NCBI RefSeq assembly: GCF_003287935.1
Contig: NZ_CP030287.1
Coordinates: 4,974,959 to 5,038,958 of the forward strand
DNA length: 64,000 bases
Source: Streptomyces sp. ICC1
Lineage (GTDB): Bacteria; Actinomycetota; Actinomycetes; Streptomycetales; Streptomycetaceae
Direction of reading: 5' to 3'
The translations under genes and the position numbers were made by a program. Every line of letters begins with the position of its first letter. Position 1 is the stretch's first letter. The notes under the pieces were generated by a model, which saw only the letters and a list, made by a program, of their open reading frames with translations, did no database searches and had not been told where the DNA came from. This document shows positions 7,474 to 18,628 of the stretch, in pieces.

Positions 7474-7494
7474 ATTGAGTCGGCATAGCTCAAC
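7474..7494. promoter_or_regulatory. HAIR (HspR) operator upstream of lon
   Basis: ATTGAGT-N7-GCTCAAC matches the HAIR consensus CTTGAGT-N7-ACTCAAG at 11 of 14 arm positions with the correct 7-base spacer. HspR represses dnaK, clpB and, in Streptomyces, lon; the site lies 22 bases before the lon start codon, a repressor position. Confidence 0.82.
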
Positions 7495-7515
7495 TTCACT
7501 GCCGGAGGGAAGATC

Positions 7516-9908
<2,393 letters not shown>

Positions 9909-9912
<4 letters not shown>

Positions 9913-10077
9913 GCCGGCTCTTTCGGATCTTGCCGGGCCCGCGGCGTCTGGCACCGCGCCTGGCCGCGTTGTCGGGACGCCCGAGTACGTCCAGTACACG
10001 CAGCGCCCCTCCGCCTTGCCATGCACGGCACCAGACGCCGCGGGCTCGGCCGACAAGATCCGAAAGAGACGGCCTAG
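9909..10077. repeat. CTAG-bounded inverted-repeat element, copy 2
   Basis: A 169-bp element with terminal repeats CTCTTTCGGATCTTG (9918-9932) and CAAGATCCGAAAGAG (10054-10068), bounded by CTAG on both sides (9909-9912, 10074-10077). It is the near-identical inverted counterpart of the copy at 4354-4521. The left CTAG gives lon its stop codon. It would fold into a long hairpin and may serve as lon terminator. Confidence 0.82.
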
Positions 10078-10091
10078 GGCGGGGCAGGGCC

Positions 10092-10128
10092 CGGGATTCC
10101 CCCCGGACTCCGTCCGGGGGGAATCCCG
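10092..10128 (+). terminator. Perfect hairpin, possible terminator
   Basis: A 16-bp perfect stem (arms CGGGATTCCCCCCGGA and its complement) with a 5-base loop CTCCG. There is no T-tract, as is common for Streptomyces terminators. It lies between the lon-side repeat and the marR gene. Confidence 0.65.
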
Positions 10129-10202
10129 CGGCGGGGCCCCGGGCCCGCGGCGTACCCGCTGCGAAATACTGGTGCCCCACACACCACCGAAGGAGCCGGC
10201 CC

Positions 10203-10643
10203 GTGCACGGGAGCGAAGACCAGGAGTTCCTGGCCCTGGAGCGGGAGCTGTCGGTCTTGCTCCGGCGCGCCCGCGCGTCTTCCGGGGAGATGGCGCGCGC
10301 CCTGCACCCGGAGCTGGAACCGGCCGCGTACGGGCTCCTCGTGCGCCTGGAGGCCGCCGGGCGGCAGCGGGCGACCGAGCTCGCCGCGTACTTCGGGGTC
10401 GGCAAGGCCACCATGAGCCGGCAGCTGCGAGCCCTGGAGGACCTGGGCCTGCTGGCCCGCGAGCCGGACCCCGCGGACGGCCGGGCCTTCCTGGTCGGGC
10501 TCACGGAGGAGGGGCGGGACCGCTTCCTGCGCGTGCGGGGCGCCCGCCGCGAGCAGTACATGCGCAAGCTCGCGGACTGGGACCGCGGTGAAGTGGCGGA
10601 ACTGGCCCGGCTGCTGAACCAGTTGAACACCGGCATGGAGTAG
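10203..10643 (+). CDS. MarR family transcriptional regulator
   Basis: A 146-residue winged-helix regulator of the MarR family; these bind palindromic operators as dimers and release on ligand binding or oxidation. The HTH core is RATELAAYFGVGKATMSRQLRALEDLGLL and the wing carries AREPDPADGRAFLVGLTEEG, both typical. No cysteine is present, arguing against thiol sensing. The GTG start at 10203 follows GAAGGAG by 7 bases. There is no divergent target gene; the next gene converges. Confidence 0.87.
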   Translation: MHGSEDQEFLALERELSVLLRRARASSGEMARALHPELEPAAYGLLVRLEAAGRQRATELAAYFGVGKATMSRQLRALEDLGLLAREPDPADGRAFLVGLTEEGRDRFLRVRGARREQYMRKLADWDRGEVAELARLLNQLNTGME

Positions 10644-10719
10644 CCGAGCAGGGGAGTGGCGGGCGCGGAGCGGCCACCCCGGGCAGCCGCCGGCTCCCGG
10701 CAGCCGCCGCGCCCGCACC

Positions 10720-11493
10720 TCACAGCTCCGCGTACACCGCCGACGCGTCGTCGTGCCGCTTCCCGCGCCCGTGCGGGCGGCCGGGGTCCGCCTCCAGGGC
10801 CCGTACCCGCTCGATCAGCGCCTGGGCCCCCTCCTTGCGCAGGACCGCCAGGCACTGCGCCCAGTCGCCCTCTGCGAACGTCTCGGTCCACCGGCTCGCC
10901 CCGTCCGTGAGGGCCGCCACCGCCCGCACCCGCGAGCGCGGCGTGCGCCCGGTCACCGCGCGGGCCGCCACCGCCGGGTCCGCGGCGGCGGTGAAGAAGC
11001 CGCCCTCCGCGTTGCGCAGCAGGTCCGCCGAGGCCTGCGTGCGCAGCCGCTCGCGCGGGATCCGGTCCAGCCGGTCGTCGAGGACCGCGCTCACCTCGCC
11101 TCCGGGCGCCTGGAGGAGGAGTACGGAGTCCGAGAGCACCAGGTGCTCGACCCAGGACGCGTCCCACCGGACCACGACCACCGTCGCCTGCGGGGTCCGT
11201 ACGTGAGAAAGGTCACAGGTGCCCCGATGGGCGTCGGCGGTGGCGCGGACGGCCTCCGCCAGGGCGAGATCGAGGGGCATGTCCCGGTGCGATCCGGACA
11301 GTTCGGTCAATCGGCCCCCGAGTCGGGCCGCGAACCACGGCACTCCGTGCGCGCATCCGACGTCGCCCGGCGGCGGGGTGACCCCGTCGAGGGCGACCAG
11401 GACCCCGCCGCCCGACGCGGGCACCGCGGCCGACACCCAGTCCTCGTTGGGGCGTTCCGGGTCGCCGGGGGCCGAAGCGAGATCGATGCGCAT
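10720..11493 (-). CDS. PP2C-like protein phosphatase family protein
   Basis: A 257-residue protein with the layout of PPM/PP2C serine/threonine phosphatases. It starts MRIDLASAPGDPERPNEDWV, where NED is the first metal-binding motif, followed by VLVALDGVTPPPG (the usual D-G pair), VVVVRWDASWVEHLVLSDS and ALTDGASR. Some canonical metal-binding aspartates are hard to place, so activity is likely but not certain. It converges on the MarR gene across a 10-bp-stem hairpin (10659-10668/10707-10716), probably a two-way terminator. Confidence 0.7.
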   Translation of the reverse strand: MRIDLASAPGDPERPNEDWVSAAVPASGGGVLVALDGVTPPPGDVGCAHGVPWFAARLGGRLTELSGSHRDMPLDLALAEAVRATADAHRGTCDLSHVRTPQATVVVVRWDASWVEHLVLSDSVLLLQAPGGEVSAVLDDRLDRIPRERLRTQASADLLRNAEGGFFTAAADPAVAARAVTGRTPRSRVRAVAALTDGASRWTETFAEGDWAQCLAVLRKEGAQALIERVRALEADPGRPHGRGKRHDDASAVYAEL

Positions 11494-11908
11494 ACGGGCA
11501 TTCTGCCCGCGCGGGTCCCCGCGGCGGCGGGGCGGCCCGGCAAAAGTACGGACCAAGCGGGTGCGGGTGGGGCGGCAGACGATCCCTGCGGCCACTGGGG
11601 TGACCGCCGGTATGTGGGCGGGCATCCTGTCAAAAGCCGCATCGATCTTTCAACCACCTGTCCACGGACGCGCCCTGACACCAGGTCGCCGAGTTGGTCG
11701 CCAACTCCTCCGTGCTGTTCACTCCTTCGTGTGGCCGGGCGGGCGATGTGCGGCTCTCTCCCCAACTCACTGCGATGGTCTGAGGCGGTACGGCGGTACG
11801 ACGCGGCGGTACAACCGGGGCGGGGGCGTTCACTCGTTGACCGGCCGAAACCTCGGCCACACGAGTAGACGAGCACGAGCAGCACACGTCACAGGATTGC
11901 GAGCACCG
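11494..11908. other. 415-bp divergent intergenic region before the conservon operon
   Basis: No convincing gene. It should carry the promoter of the cvn operon and of the phosphatase gene. A TTGACC at 11837-11842 is a candidate -35 box, but no clear -10 follows at the right spacing. The region contains CGGTAC repeats (about 11787-11813), with no known function. Confidence 0.5.
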
Positions 11909-14683
11909 GTGCAGAAGAAGCGGCCTCGGAAGAACGGCACCGTCGCGAACGGCACCGCACCCGACGGCACCGCACCCGACCGACCGGGCTCCGAGGGCCC
12001 GGCCGCCGCGACCGCCCCCGCGCGACGCCGCGTCCGGGTGCGCAGCAGGCTGGTCGTCGGCGTCGCCGTGGCCGGGCTCGCCGTCCTCGCGGCCGGGGCG
12101 CCCGCGGTCGTCTCCGCCTCGGCGGACCTCAAGGACTCCCAGCAGCTGGTCACCCTCGCCGAGCAGAGCCGCCAGACCCTCACCCTCGCCCACCTGCTCG
12201 GCGACGAGCGCGACGCCGTCACCGAGTACGTGGCCAAGGGCCGCCCCGGCGGGCCCCAGGGCGCCCAGGCCGCGCTCCAGGAGCGCACGGCGGGCACCGA
12301 CCGGCAGCTCGGCGAGGTCCGGTCCGACGCGGGCGAGGAGCTCGCCCGCGCGCTGGGCCGGGTCCGCGCCGTGCGCACCGAGGCCCTCGAAGGCAAGGGC
12401 AGCGCCCTCGCCGCCCACCAGGCCTACTCCGGCGTCATCGCCGAGGTCCTCGCACCGGGCGCCCGGCTCGTCGAACTGACCCCGCCGCGCGCCGGGGACG
12501 CCCTCGTCACCACCCGGCCGCTGGCCCCCCTCGGCCAGGCCGTGGAACAGGCCTCCGCCACCCGCGGACTGCTGCTCGCCGCGCTGGCCGTCCCCCGCGG
12601 CGAGCAGCCCCCCGGCGCCGCCGCCGTCGACGAGCTCACCGGCGCCGCCCAGCGGGCGCGCGTACGGGAGCAGGGCGCCCTCGAGGACTTCGCGCGGGCC
12701 GCGCGGCCCGACGTGCGCCAGACCCTCACCGCCACCGTCACCGGGCCCGAGGTCAAGACGGCCGACGACCACCTCAAGCGGCTCACCGACCGGCCGACCC
12801 TCTCCAGCGCCGACCGAAAGGTCGACGCCGGCACCGTCGGATCGGCCCTGACCGCCCGCGTCGACCGGATGCGCTCGGTCGAGGCCACCCTCGCCGGCCA
12901 GCGCGCCACCGCCCTCGCCGCGCTGCGGGACGACGACGTGACCGCGCTGGAGACCGTACTGGCCTTCCTCGGCGTGCTGTTCCTCGTCACCATCGGCGTC
13001 GCCACGGCCATCGCCCGCTCGCTGACCCGCCCGCTGTCGGTCCTGCGGCGCGGCGCGGCGCGGCTGGCGACGGCGGAGGGCTCGGTGGAACCGGTCCGCT
13101 TCACCGGCCGCGACGACGAGTTCGCCGAGGTCGTGCGCAACCTCAACGCGGTACGGGACCAGACGGTCTCCCTGCACACCCGGATCGCCGGGCTCGACGC
13201 CGACCGGCGCCGCATCATCGGCCGCAACGAGGCGCTCGCCACGGGCCGGGAAGCGCTGGAGGACGAGCTCTCGCAGCTGCGGGCGGGGCTGGAGGAGCAC
13301 CGCCGCATCATGTCGACCACGTCCGTGTCGCTGTCCCTGCGGACCCTCGGGCTCGTCGAGCGGCAGCTCGCCGTCATCGAGGAGATGGAGTCCGAGGAAC
13401 CGGATCCGGACCGGCTCTCCACCCTCTTCAAGCTCGACCACCTGGCGACGGTGATGCGCCGCCACAACGAGAACCTGCTCGTCCTCGCCGGCCAGGAGCA
13501 CGGCCACGGCCAGGCCGCGGCGGTCCCGCTGGTCGACGTCATGCGGGCGGCAGTCAGCGAGATCGAGCGCTACGAGCGCGTCGAACTGGGGGCGCTGCCC
13601 TCGTACACGCAGGTCGCCGGGCACGCCGCCGACGACATCTCGCACGTGCTCGCGGAGCTGCTGGAGAACGCGACGACCTTCTCGCCGCCGGACGCCCGGG
13701 TGAAGGTGTCCGGCCGGCTGCTCGACTCCGGTGACGTGGTGCTGTCCGTCGAGGACGAGGGCATCGGGGTCACCGGCGACCGGCTGGCCGCGCTCAACGA
13801 GCGGCTCGCCACGCCCGAGGCGTACGACGAGGAGCCGGAGGCGGAACACGGCCTGGGCCTCGGCCTGTACGTGGCCGGCCGGCTCGCGGCCCGGCACGGC
13901 GTGAGCGCGGAGCTGCGCACGCTGCGGCACGGCGGTACGGAGGCGCTGGTCGTCGTACCGGCCGCGCTGCTGCCGGCCACCCCGCCGGCCTCGCCGGTGC
14001 ACACCCTGGGCGCGCCGGGCGCGCCCGCGCTGCGGCTGCCCGGGATCATCGCCGAGGCCAACGAGAACGTGCTGCCCTCGCGGGTACGGGGCGCGGCCGC
14101 TCCCGCCGCCGCACCGGACCCGCAGGCTTCGGCCTGGCCGGAGCCGGGCTTCGAGCCCGAGCCGGTCCTTGAGCCGGAGCCGCGCTTCGAGCCGGAGCCT
14201 GCCCACGCTCCGGCGCCGGAGCCCGCCGCGGAGCTGCCGGCCCGGGCGGTCCCGGAGCCCGCACCGGCACCGGTGGCGTTCGCGCCCCCGCCCGGCCGGC
14301 TGCCGCCCACCGAGCAGGTGTTCCGGGTCCCGCCGCAGCAGGAGGCGCCCGCCGAGCCCACCGACGAGGAACTCACCGACAAGGGGCTCCCCAAGCGGAC
14401 CCCCCGCGTGGTGGCCGCCGGCCGGGGAGGCGACGTACCCCCCGAGCCGCGCCGCGTGGACGCCGACGAACTGCGCCGGCGCCTCGGCGGGTTCTACCGG
14501 GGTGCCCAGGACGGACGGCGCGTCGTGGAGGCGGAGCTCGCCCAGGCCCCGCGCCAGGACCGGTGGCAGGGCGGACCGCAGGACGGACCGCAGGACGGAC
14601 CGCACGACGGGCGACCGCAGGACCGACGGCAAGACCAGGGGCACACCGACCGGGGGGACACCGCACAGGAGGCACGCACATGA
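11909..14683 (+). CDS. cvnA: Conservon sensor kinase-like protein CvnA
   Basis: A 924-residue membrane histidine-kinase-like protein, the first gene of a conservon. Order: basic cytoplasmic N-terminus, TM1 about 48-68, a large extracytoplasmic nitrate-sensor-like helical domain (about 70-345), TM2 about 350-370 (LAFLGVLFLVTIGVATAIA), HAMP domain, a DHp-like helix with LDHLATVMRRHNENLLVLAG, and a HATPase domain with N-box ELLENATTF (about 580), VEDEGIG and GLGLGLYVAG. There is no classical HisKA domain, which is normal for this family. The C-terminal ~220 residues are disordered, with Glu-Pro repeats (EPEPVLEPEPRFEPEPA), a short RRLGGFYRGAQDGRR helix, and GPQDG repeats. In conservons CvnA-CvnD form a membrane complex resembling eukaryotic G-protein-coupled signalling. 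The stop overlaps cvnB by ATGA. Start GTG 11909 is tentative. Confidence 0.9.
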   Translation: MQKKRPRKNGTVANGTAPDGTAPDRPGSEGPAAATAPARRRVRVRSRLVVGVAVAGLAVLAAGAPAVVSASADLKDSQQLVTLAEQSRQTLTLAHLLGDERDAVTEYVAKGRPGGPQGAQAALQERTAGTDRQLGEVRSDAGEELARALGRVRAVRTEALEGKGSALAAHQAYSGVIAEVLAPGARLVELTPPRAGDALVTTRPLAPLGQAVEQASATRGLLLAALAVPRGEQPPGAAAVDELTGAAQRARVREQGALEDFARAARPDVRQTLTATVTGPEVKTADDHLKRLTDRPTLSSADRKVDAGTVGSALTARVDRMRSVEATLAGQRATALAALRDDDVTALETVLAFLGVLFLVTIGVATAIARSLTRPLSVLRRGAARLATAEGSVEPVRFTGRDDEFAEVVRNLNAVRDQTVSLHTRIAGLDADRRRIIGRNEALATGREALEDELSQLRAGLEEHRRIMSTTSVSLSLRTLGLVERQLAVIEEMESEEPDPDRLSTLFKLDHLATVMRRHNENLLVLAGQEHGHGQAAAVPLVDVMRAAVSEIERYERVELGALPSYTQVAGHAADDISHVLAELLENATTFSPPDARVKVSGRLLDSGDVVLSVEDEGIGVTGDRLAALNERLATPEAYDEEPEAEHGLGLGLYVAGRLAARHGVSAELRTLRHGGTEALVVVPAALLPATPPASPVHTLGAPGAPALRLPGIIAEANENVLPSRVRGAAAPAAAPDPQASAWPEPGFEPEPVLEPEPRFEPEPAHAPAPEPAAELPARAVPEPAPAPVAFAPPPGRLPPTEQVFRVPPQQEAPAEPTDEELTDKGLPKRTPRVVAAGRGGDVPPEPRRVDADELRRRLGGFYRGAQDGRRVVEAELAQAPRQDRWQGGPQDGPQDGPHDGRPQDRRQDQGHTDRGDTAQEART

Positions 14684-15159
14684 CCGCGCCCAGTACGTAC
14701 GGACTGAGCACCCAGGCCCGCAACCTTCAGTGGCTGCTGACCGACCTCGTCGAGGAGGTCCCCGGGGTCAACTCCGTGGCCGTCGTGTCCTCGGACGGGC
14801 TCCTGCTGCTCTCTTCCGACCCGGTCGCACCCGACACGCCCGCCGCCGCCCGCCCCAAGGGCCCGCGCGGCGCGTCCGCCGACCTCGCCACCATCGTCTC
14901 CGGCCTCGGCTCGCTCACCACGGGCGCGGCGGCGCTGATGGACGGCGGCTCGGTCAAGCAGACGATGGTGGCCATGGAGAACGGCTCCGTCTTCGTCATG
15001 TCCATCAGCGACGGCTCGCTCCTCGGCGTACACGCCGCGCCGGACTGCGACATGAGCGTCGTCGCCTACCACATGGCCTTGTTCGTGGGCCGCGCCGGCC
15101 ACGTCCTGACCCCCGAAGTCCGCAGTGAGCTGCGCCAGTCGATGGAGAACACCCCGTGA
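14680..15159 (+). CDS. cvnB: Conservon roadblock/LC7 protein CvnB
   Basis: A 159-residue roadblock/LC7 domain protein (NLQWLLTDLVEEVPGVNSVA, VVSSDGLLLLSS, LGVHAAPDCDMSVVAYHMAL). In other bacteria roadblock proteins regulate small GTPases, and CvnB probably modulates the CvnD GTPase. Its ATG overlaps the cvnA stop (ATGA) and its TGA overlaps the cvnC start (GTGA), so the operon is translationally coupled. Confidence 0.93.
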   Translation: MTAPSTYGLSTQARNLQWLLTDLVEEVPGVNSVAVVSSDGLLLLSSDPVAPDTPAAARPKGPRGASADLATIVSGLGSLTTGAAALMDGGSVKQTMVAMENGSVFVMSISDGSLLGVHAAPDCDMSVVAYHMALFVGRAGHVLTPEVRSELRQSMENTP

Positions 15160-15545
15160 GGAGTACGGCCTCCGACCGACTGCCGATACGCGGCGCCGAC
15201 CGCCGCCCCGCCCGCGTGCGCCCGTACTCCCTCACGGGCGGCCGCACCCGCTTCACGCAGGTCCTGCAGGTCGAGACCTTCGTCGCCGCCCTCGACACCA
15301 GGGCCGGCGAGCCGCGGAAGCCCGACCGGATGCCCGAGATGCCGGCGATCGTCGAGATCTGCCGCCGCATGCGCACGATCGCCGAGATCGCCGCGCTGCT
15401 GAAGCTGCCGCTCGGTGTGGTCCGCGTCCTGGTCAGCGACCTCGCCGACCAGGGAAGGATCCGCGTCTACGGGACCGGGCACGGCTCCGGCCGCCCCGAC
15501 CGCGCGCTGCTCGAAAGGGTGCTCAGTGGGCTCCGCCGTCTCTGA
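15156..15545 (+). CDS. cvnC: Conservon DUF742 protein CvnC
   Basis: A 129-residue DUF742 protein. It shows the family pattern VRPYSLTGGRTRF near the N-terminus and a winged-helix-like C-terminus (MRTIAEIAALLKLPLGVVRVLVSDLADQGRI). The exact role of DUF742 proteins in conservons is unknown; the HTH-like fold may mediate protein contacts. GTG start inside the cvnB stop; its last 20 bases overlap the start of cvnD. Confidence 0.92.
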   Translation: MRSTASDRLPIRGADRRPARVRPYSLTGGRTRFTQVLQVETFVAALDTRAGEPRKPDRMPEMPAIVEICRRMRTIAEIAALLKLPLGVVRVLVSDLADQGRIRVYGTGHGSGRPDRALLERVLSGLRRL

Positions 15546-16155
15546 AACCGGCCTCTTCCCCCTGACCGGGGAAGAGCCCGCACAGGCCTGGCAGTACGAC
15601 CGCTCGCGCGCGCCCGTCGCCGTGAAGGTGCTGGTGGCGGGCGGGTTCGGGGTGGGCAAGACCACCTTCGTCGGTTCCGTCTCCGAGATCGAACCGCTGC
15701 GCACCGAGGCGGTGATGACCGAGGCCAGCGTGCGGACCGACGACCTGACCGCGACCCCGGACAAGCACACCACCACCGTCGCCATGGACTTCGGCCGCGT
15801 CACGCTCGACGACGACCTCGTCCTGTACGTGTACGGGACCCCCGGCCAGGAGCGCTTCTGGTTCATGTGGGACGACCTGGCGCGCGGCGCCATCGGCGGG
15901 ATCGTCCTCGCCGACACCCGCCGGCTGCGCGACTGCTTCCCCGCCCTGGACTACTTCGAGAGCTGCGGGCTGCCGTACGCCGTCGCCGTCAACCACTTCG
16001 AGGGCACCCGCTCGTACGAACCGGACGACGTGCGCGAGGCGCTGACCATACCCGCCCGCGTCCCCGTCGTGATCATGGACGCACGGCGCCGGGCCACGGT
16101 GGTGGAATCCCTGCTGACCCTCGTGGGCCATGCCCTCGACTCGACTCCCGAATAG
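15526..16155 (+). CDS. cvnD: Conservon GTP-binding protein CvnD
   Basis: A 209-residue small GTPase of the conservon family. P-loop GGFGVGKTT lies at about 40-48; the switch II motif is YGTPGQERFWFMWDDLARGA; NHFEG is the NKxD-like element (the usual Lys is replaced by His, a common variation in this family). It should bind and hydrolyse GTP and pass a signal from the CvnA sensor. GTG start 15526 begins 20 bases before the cvnC stop. Confidence 0.93.
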   Translation: MGSAVSETGLFPLTGEEPAQAWQYDRSRAPVAVKVLVAGGFGVGKTTFVGSVSEIEPLRTEAVMTEASVRTDDLTATPDKHTTTVAMDFGRVTLDDDLVLYVYGTPGQERFWFMWDDLARGAIGGIVLADTRRLRDCFPALDYFESCGLPYAVAVNHFEGTRSYEPDDVREALTIPARVPVVIMDARRRATVVESLLTLVGHALDSTPE

Positions 16156-16166
16156 AGAACGTGCAG

Positions 16167-17417
16167 ATGCGCAAGATACTCGTCGTCGGCGCCGGCCAGT
16201 CCGGCCTCCAGCTCGCCCTCGGACTCCAGTCGAAGGGGTACGAGGTCACCCTCATGTCCAACCGGACGGCGGACGAGATCCGCACCGGGCGGGTCATGTC
16301 CACCCAGTGCATGTTCGACACGGCGCTCCAGCACGAGCGGGACCTCGAGCTGAACCTCTGGGAGCAGCAGGCCCCGAAGATCAAGGGCCTGGGCGTCTCC
16401 GTCGCCACACCCGACGCCGGCCGGGCCATCGACTGGCTCGGCAAGCTGAAGGGCCACGCCCAGTCCGTCGACCAGCGCGTGAAGATGTCCGGCTGGCTGG
16501 ACACCTTCGCGCAGCGCGGCGGCCAGCTCGTCATCCACGGCGCGTCCGTCTCCGACCTCGACTTCTTCTCGCGCACCCACGACCTGGTGCTGGTCGCGGC
16601 CGGCAAGGGCGAGCTGGTCTCGCTGTTCGGCCGGGACGCCGCCCGCTCCCCGTACGACGCCCCGCAGCGCGCGCTCGCCGTCAGCTACGTGCACGGGCTC
16701 GGCCCGCGGCCCGAGCACCCCGAGACGGAGGCCGTGCGCTGCAACCTCGTCCCGGGCGTCGGAGAGCTGTTCGTCATGCCGACGCTGACCACCTCCGGCC
16801 GGGCCGACATCCTCTTCTGGGAGGGCGTCCCCGGCGGTCCGCTGGACGTGTTCAACGGCGTGCGGGACCCCGCCGAGCACCTGGCGCTGACGCTGGAGCT
16901 GATGGAGAGGTTCACGCCCTGGGAGTACGCGCGGGCGACGAAGGTGGAGCTGACGGACGCGGGTGCCACGCTCTCCGGCCGCTACGCGCCCGTCGTCCGC
17001 AACCCGATCGGCCGACTGCCCGGCGGCGGCCTGGTGCTGGGCGTCGCGGACGTGGTCGTCGCCAACGACCCGATCACCGGGCAGGGCTCGAACTCCGCCG
17101 CCAAGTGCGCGGCCTCGTACCTCTCGTCGATCCTCATGCACGGGGACAACCCGTTCGACGAGGCGTGGATGAAGGCCACCTTCGACAAGTACTGGTTCAC
17201 CAGCGGCAAGCCCACCACCCAGTGGACCAACGCCATGCTCGGCGTCCCGCCGGAGCACGTGCTCAACCTGATCGGCGCGGCCGGGCAGCTCCAGCCGGTG
17301 GCGGACCGCTTCGCCAACGGCTTCGACAACCCGGCCGACTTCGACGCGTACTTCTACGACCCCGAGGACGCGGCCGACTACCTGGCGGAGGTCGCGGGAG
17401 CCTCGGCCTCCGAGTAG
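16167..17417 (+). CDS. Styrene monooxygenase (StyA)-like FAD-dependent oxygenase
   Basis: A 416-residue flavoprotein resembling styrene monooxygenase StyA, a two-component FAD enzyme that needs a separate reductase. N-terminal Rossmann motif VVGAGQSGLQLALGLQSKGY; STQCMFDTALQHERDL and a second binding element VLVAAGKGELVSLF; then GVADVVVANDPITGQGSNSA, the typical FAD-contact DP-ITGQGxNxA stretch. It begins 11 bases after cvnD and is almost certainly cotranscribed with the conservon. No partner flavin reductase gene is next to it. Its substrate is unknown. The last 40 bases overlap the convergent NlpC/P60 gene. Confidence 0.87.
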   Translation: MRKILVVGAGQSGLQLALGLQSKGYEVTLMSNRTADEIRTGRVMSTQCMFDTALQHERDLELNLWEQQAPKIKGLGVSVATPDAGRAIDWLGKLKGHAQSVDQRVKMSGWLDTFAQRGGQLVIHGASVSDLDFFSRTHDLVLVAAGKGELVSLFGRDAARSPYDAPQRALAVSYVHGLGPRPEHPETEAVRCNLVPGVGELFVMPTLTTSGRADILFWEGVPGGPLDVFNGVRDPAEHLALTLELMERFTPWEYARATKVELTDAGATLSGRYAPVVRNPIGRLPGGGLVLGVADVVVANDPITGQGSNSAAKCAASYLSSILMHGDNPFDEAWMKATFDKYWFTSGKPTTQWTNAMLGVPPEHVLNLIGAAGQLQPVADRFANGFDNPADFDAYFYDPEDAADYLAEVAGASASE

Positions 17418-18628
17418 CCCGTGTCGTCACCGGCCGCCGCGGCCTCGGGCAGCGGCGGCGGGCTGAAGTCGGTCAGCGGCGCCCCGTCGGGGTCCGGCCG
17501 CACCGCGCCGAGCAGCGGGTTCGCGGCGATCGGCGAGACCTTGACCTTCGCGCCGGGCCGCGGCGCCTGGATCACCTTGCCGTCGCCGACGTACAGCGCC
17601 ACGTGCGTGGCGGTCGGGAAGTACACCACCAGGTCGCCGGGGCGGAGCTCGTCGAGGGGCACCTTGGGCAGCTGGGCCCACTGCTCCTGACTGGTCCGGG
17701 GGATCGTGCGGCCCGCGTGGGCCCAGGCCTGCGAGGTCAGCCCGGAGCAGTCGAAGGAGGCCGGCCCCTCGGCGCCCCAGACGTACGGCTTCCCGATCTG
17801 GGCGGTCGCGTACGTCAGGGCCGTGCCGCCGGCCGCGGTGGGGGTGCGCGGCTGCGTGCCGAGCTTCCCCGAGTCGACCAGCTCCCGCTGCGCGGCGGCG
17901 GTGTCCGCGGCCTCCCGCGTGCCGATTTCGGTGAGCTGGGCGGGGGTCAGGGAGGCGAGCATCCGCTCGACCTCGGCCAGCCGGGCCGCGGCCTCGTCCT
18001 TGTGCTTCTTGGTGTCGGCGGCCAGCTTCTGCTCGGAGTCCAGGGCCTTGCGGGCGGCCGTGGCGAGGGTGTCCGCCTGCTGCTCGCCGCGGGTCAGCCG
18101 GTCCAGCGCGGCGGCCCGCCGACTGCCCTCGCGCTCCGCGATCCGGCGCTGGTCCAGGGCGCCCTGCGGGTCCGTGGCGAACAGCATCCGGGCGTACGGG
18201 GAGAAGCCCCGGGCCCCTCTGTACTGCTCGCGCGCGAGCCGGCCGGCGGTGGCCTGGGCGTCGGAGACGGCCGTACGGGCCTTGCCGAGCTCGGTGCTGA
18301 GCCGGCGCTCCTCGCCCTGGCGGGCGCTGAGGGCGGTCTCGGCGGCGTTGTAGGCCTCGGTGGCCTGCTCGGCCTGCTGGTAGAGGCCCTGCAGCCGGGT
18401 GACCAGGCCGCCGACCGACTCGACCGATGTGACCGACGCGACCGGCTCGCCGGGTGCGGCGGGTGCGGCGGGACTGCCGGGGGCCTCGGGCAGGGCGGGT
18501 GCTCCGGGTGTGCTGGGTGCTCCGGGTGTGCCGGGATCGGCGTGGGCGCCGGGGAACGGCCCCGCCGCGACGAGGGCCGCTGCGACGCAGGCGGCTCGAA
18601 GCAGCAGGCGCCGAGGTCGACGTGACAT
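17378..18628 (-). CDS. Secreted NlpC/P60 peptidoglycan endopeptidase
   Basis: A 416-residue exported cell wall hydrolase. It has a signal peptide (RRLLLRAACVAAALVAAGPF, cut near AHA-D), a Pro/Gly/Ala linker, a long coiled coil (about 65-250: LQGLYQQAEQATEAYNAAET onward) and a C-terminal NlpC/P60 domain. Catalytic Cys lies in SFDCSGLTSQAWAHAG, His in TATHVALYVGDGKVI, and the third polar residue probably in VIQAPRPG. This is the RipA-like architecture that cleaves D-Glu-DAP stem peptides. GGAGGTGACC precedes the ATG. It overlaps the convergent oxygenase gene by 40 bases, so the two 3' ends share DNA on opposite strands. Confidence 0.92.
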   Translation of the reverse strand: MSRRPRRLLLRAACVAAALVAAGPFPGAHADPGTPGAPSTPGAPALPEAPGSPAAPAAPGEPVASVTSVESVGGLVTRLQGLYQQAEQATEAYNAAETALSARQGEERRLSTELGKARTAVSDAQATAGRLAREQYRGARGFSPYARMLFATDPQGALDQRRIAEREGSRRAAALDRLTRGEQQADTLATAARKALDSEQKLAADTKKHKDEAAARLAEVERMLASLTPAQLTEIGTREAADTAAAQRELVDSGKLGTQPRTPTAAGGTALTYATAQIGKPYVWGAEGPASFDCSGLTSQAWAHAGRTIPRTSQEQWAQLPKVPLDELRPGDLVVYFPTATHVALYVGDGKVIQAPRPGAKVKVSPIAANPLLGAVRPDPDGAPLTDFSPPPLPEAAAAGDDTGYSEAEAPATSAR

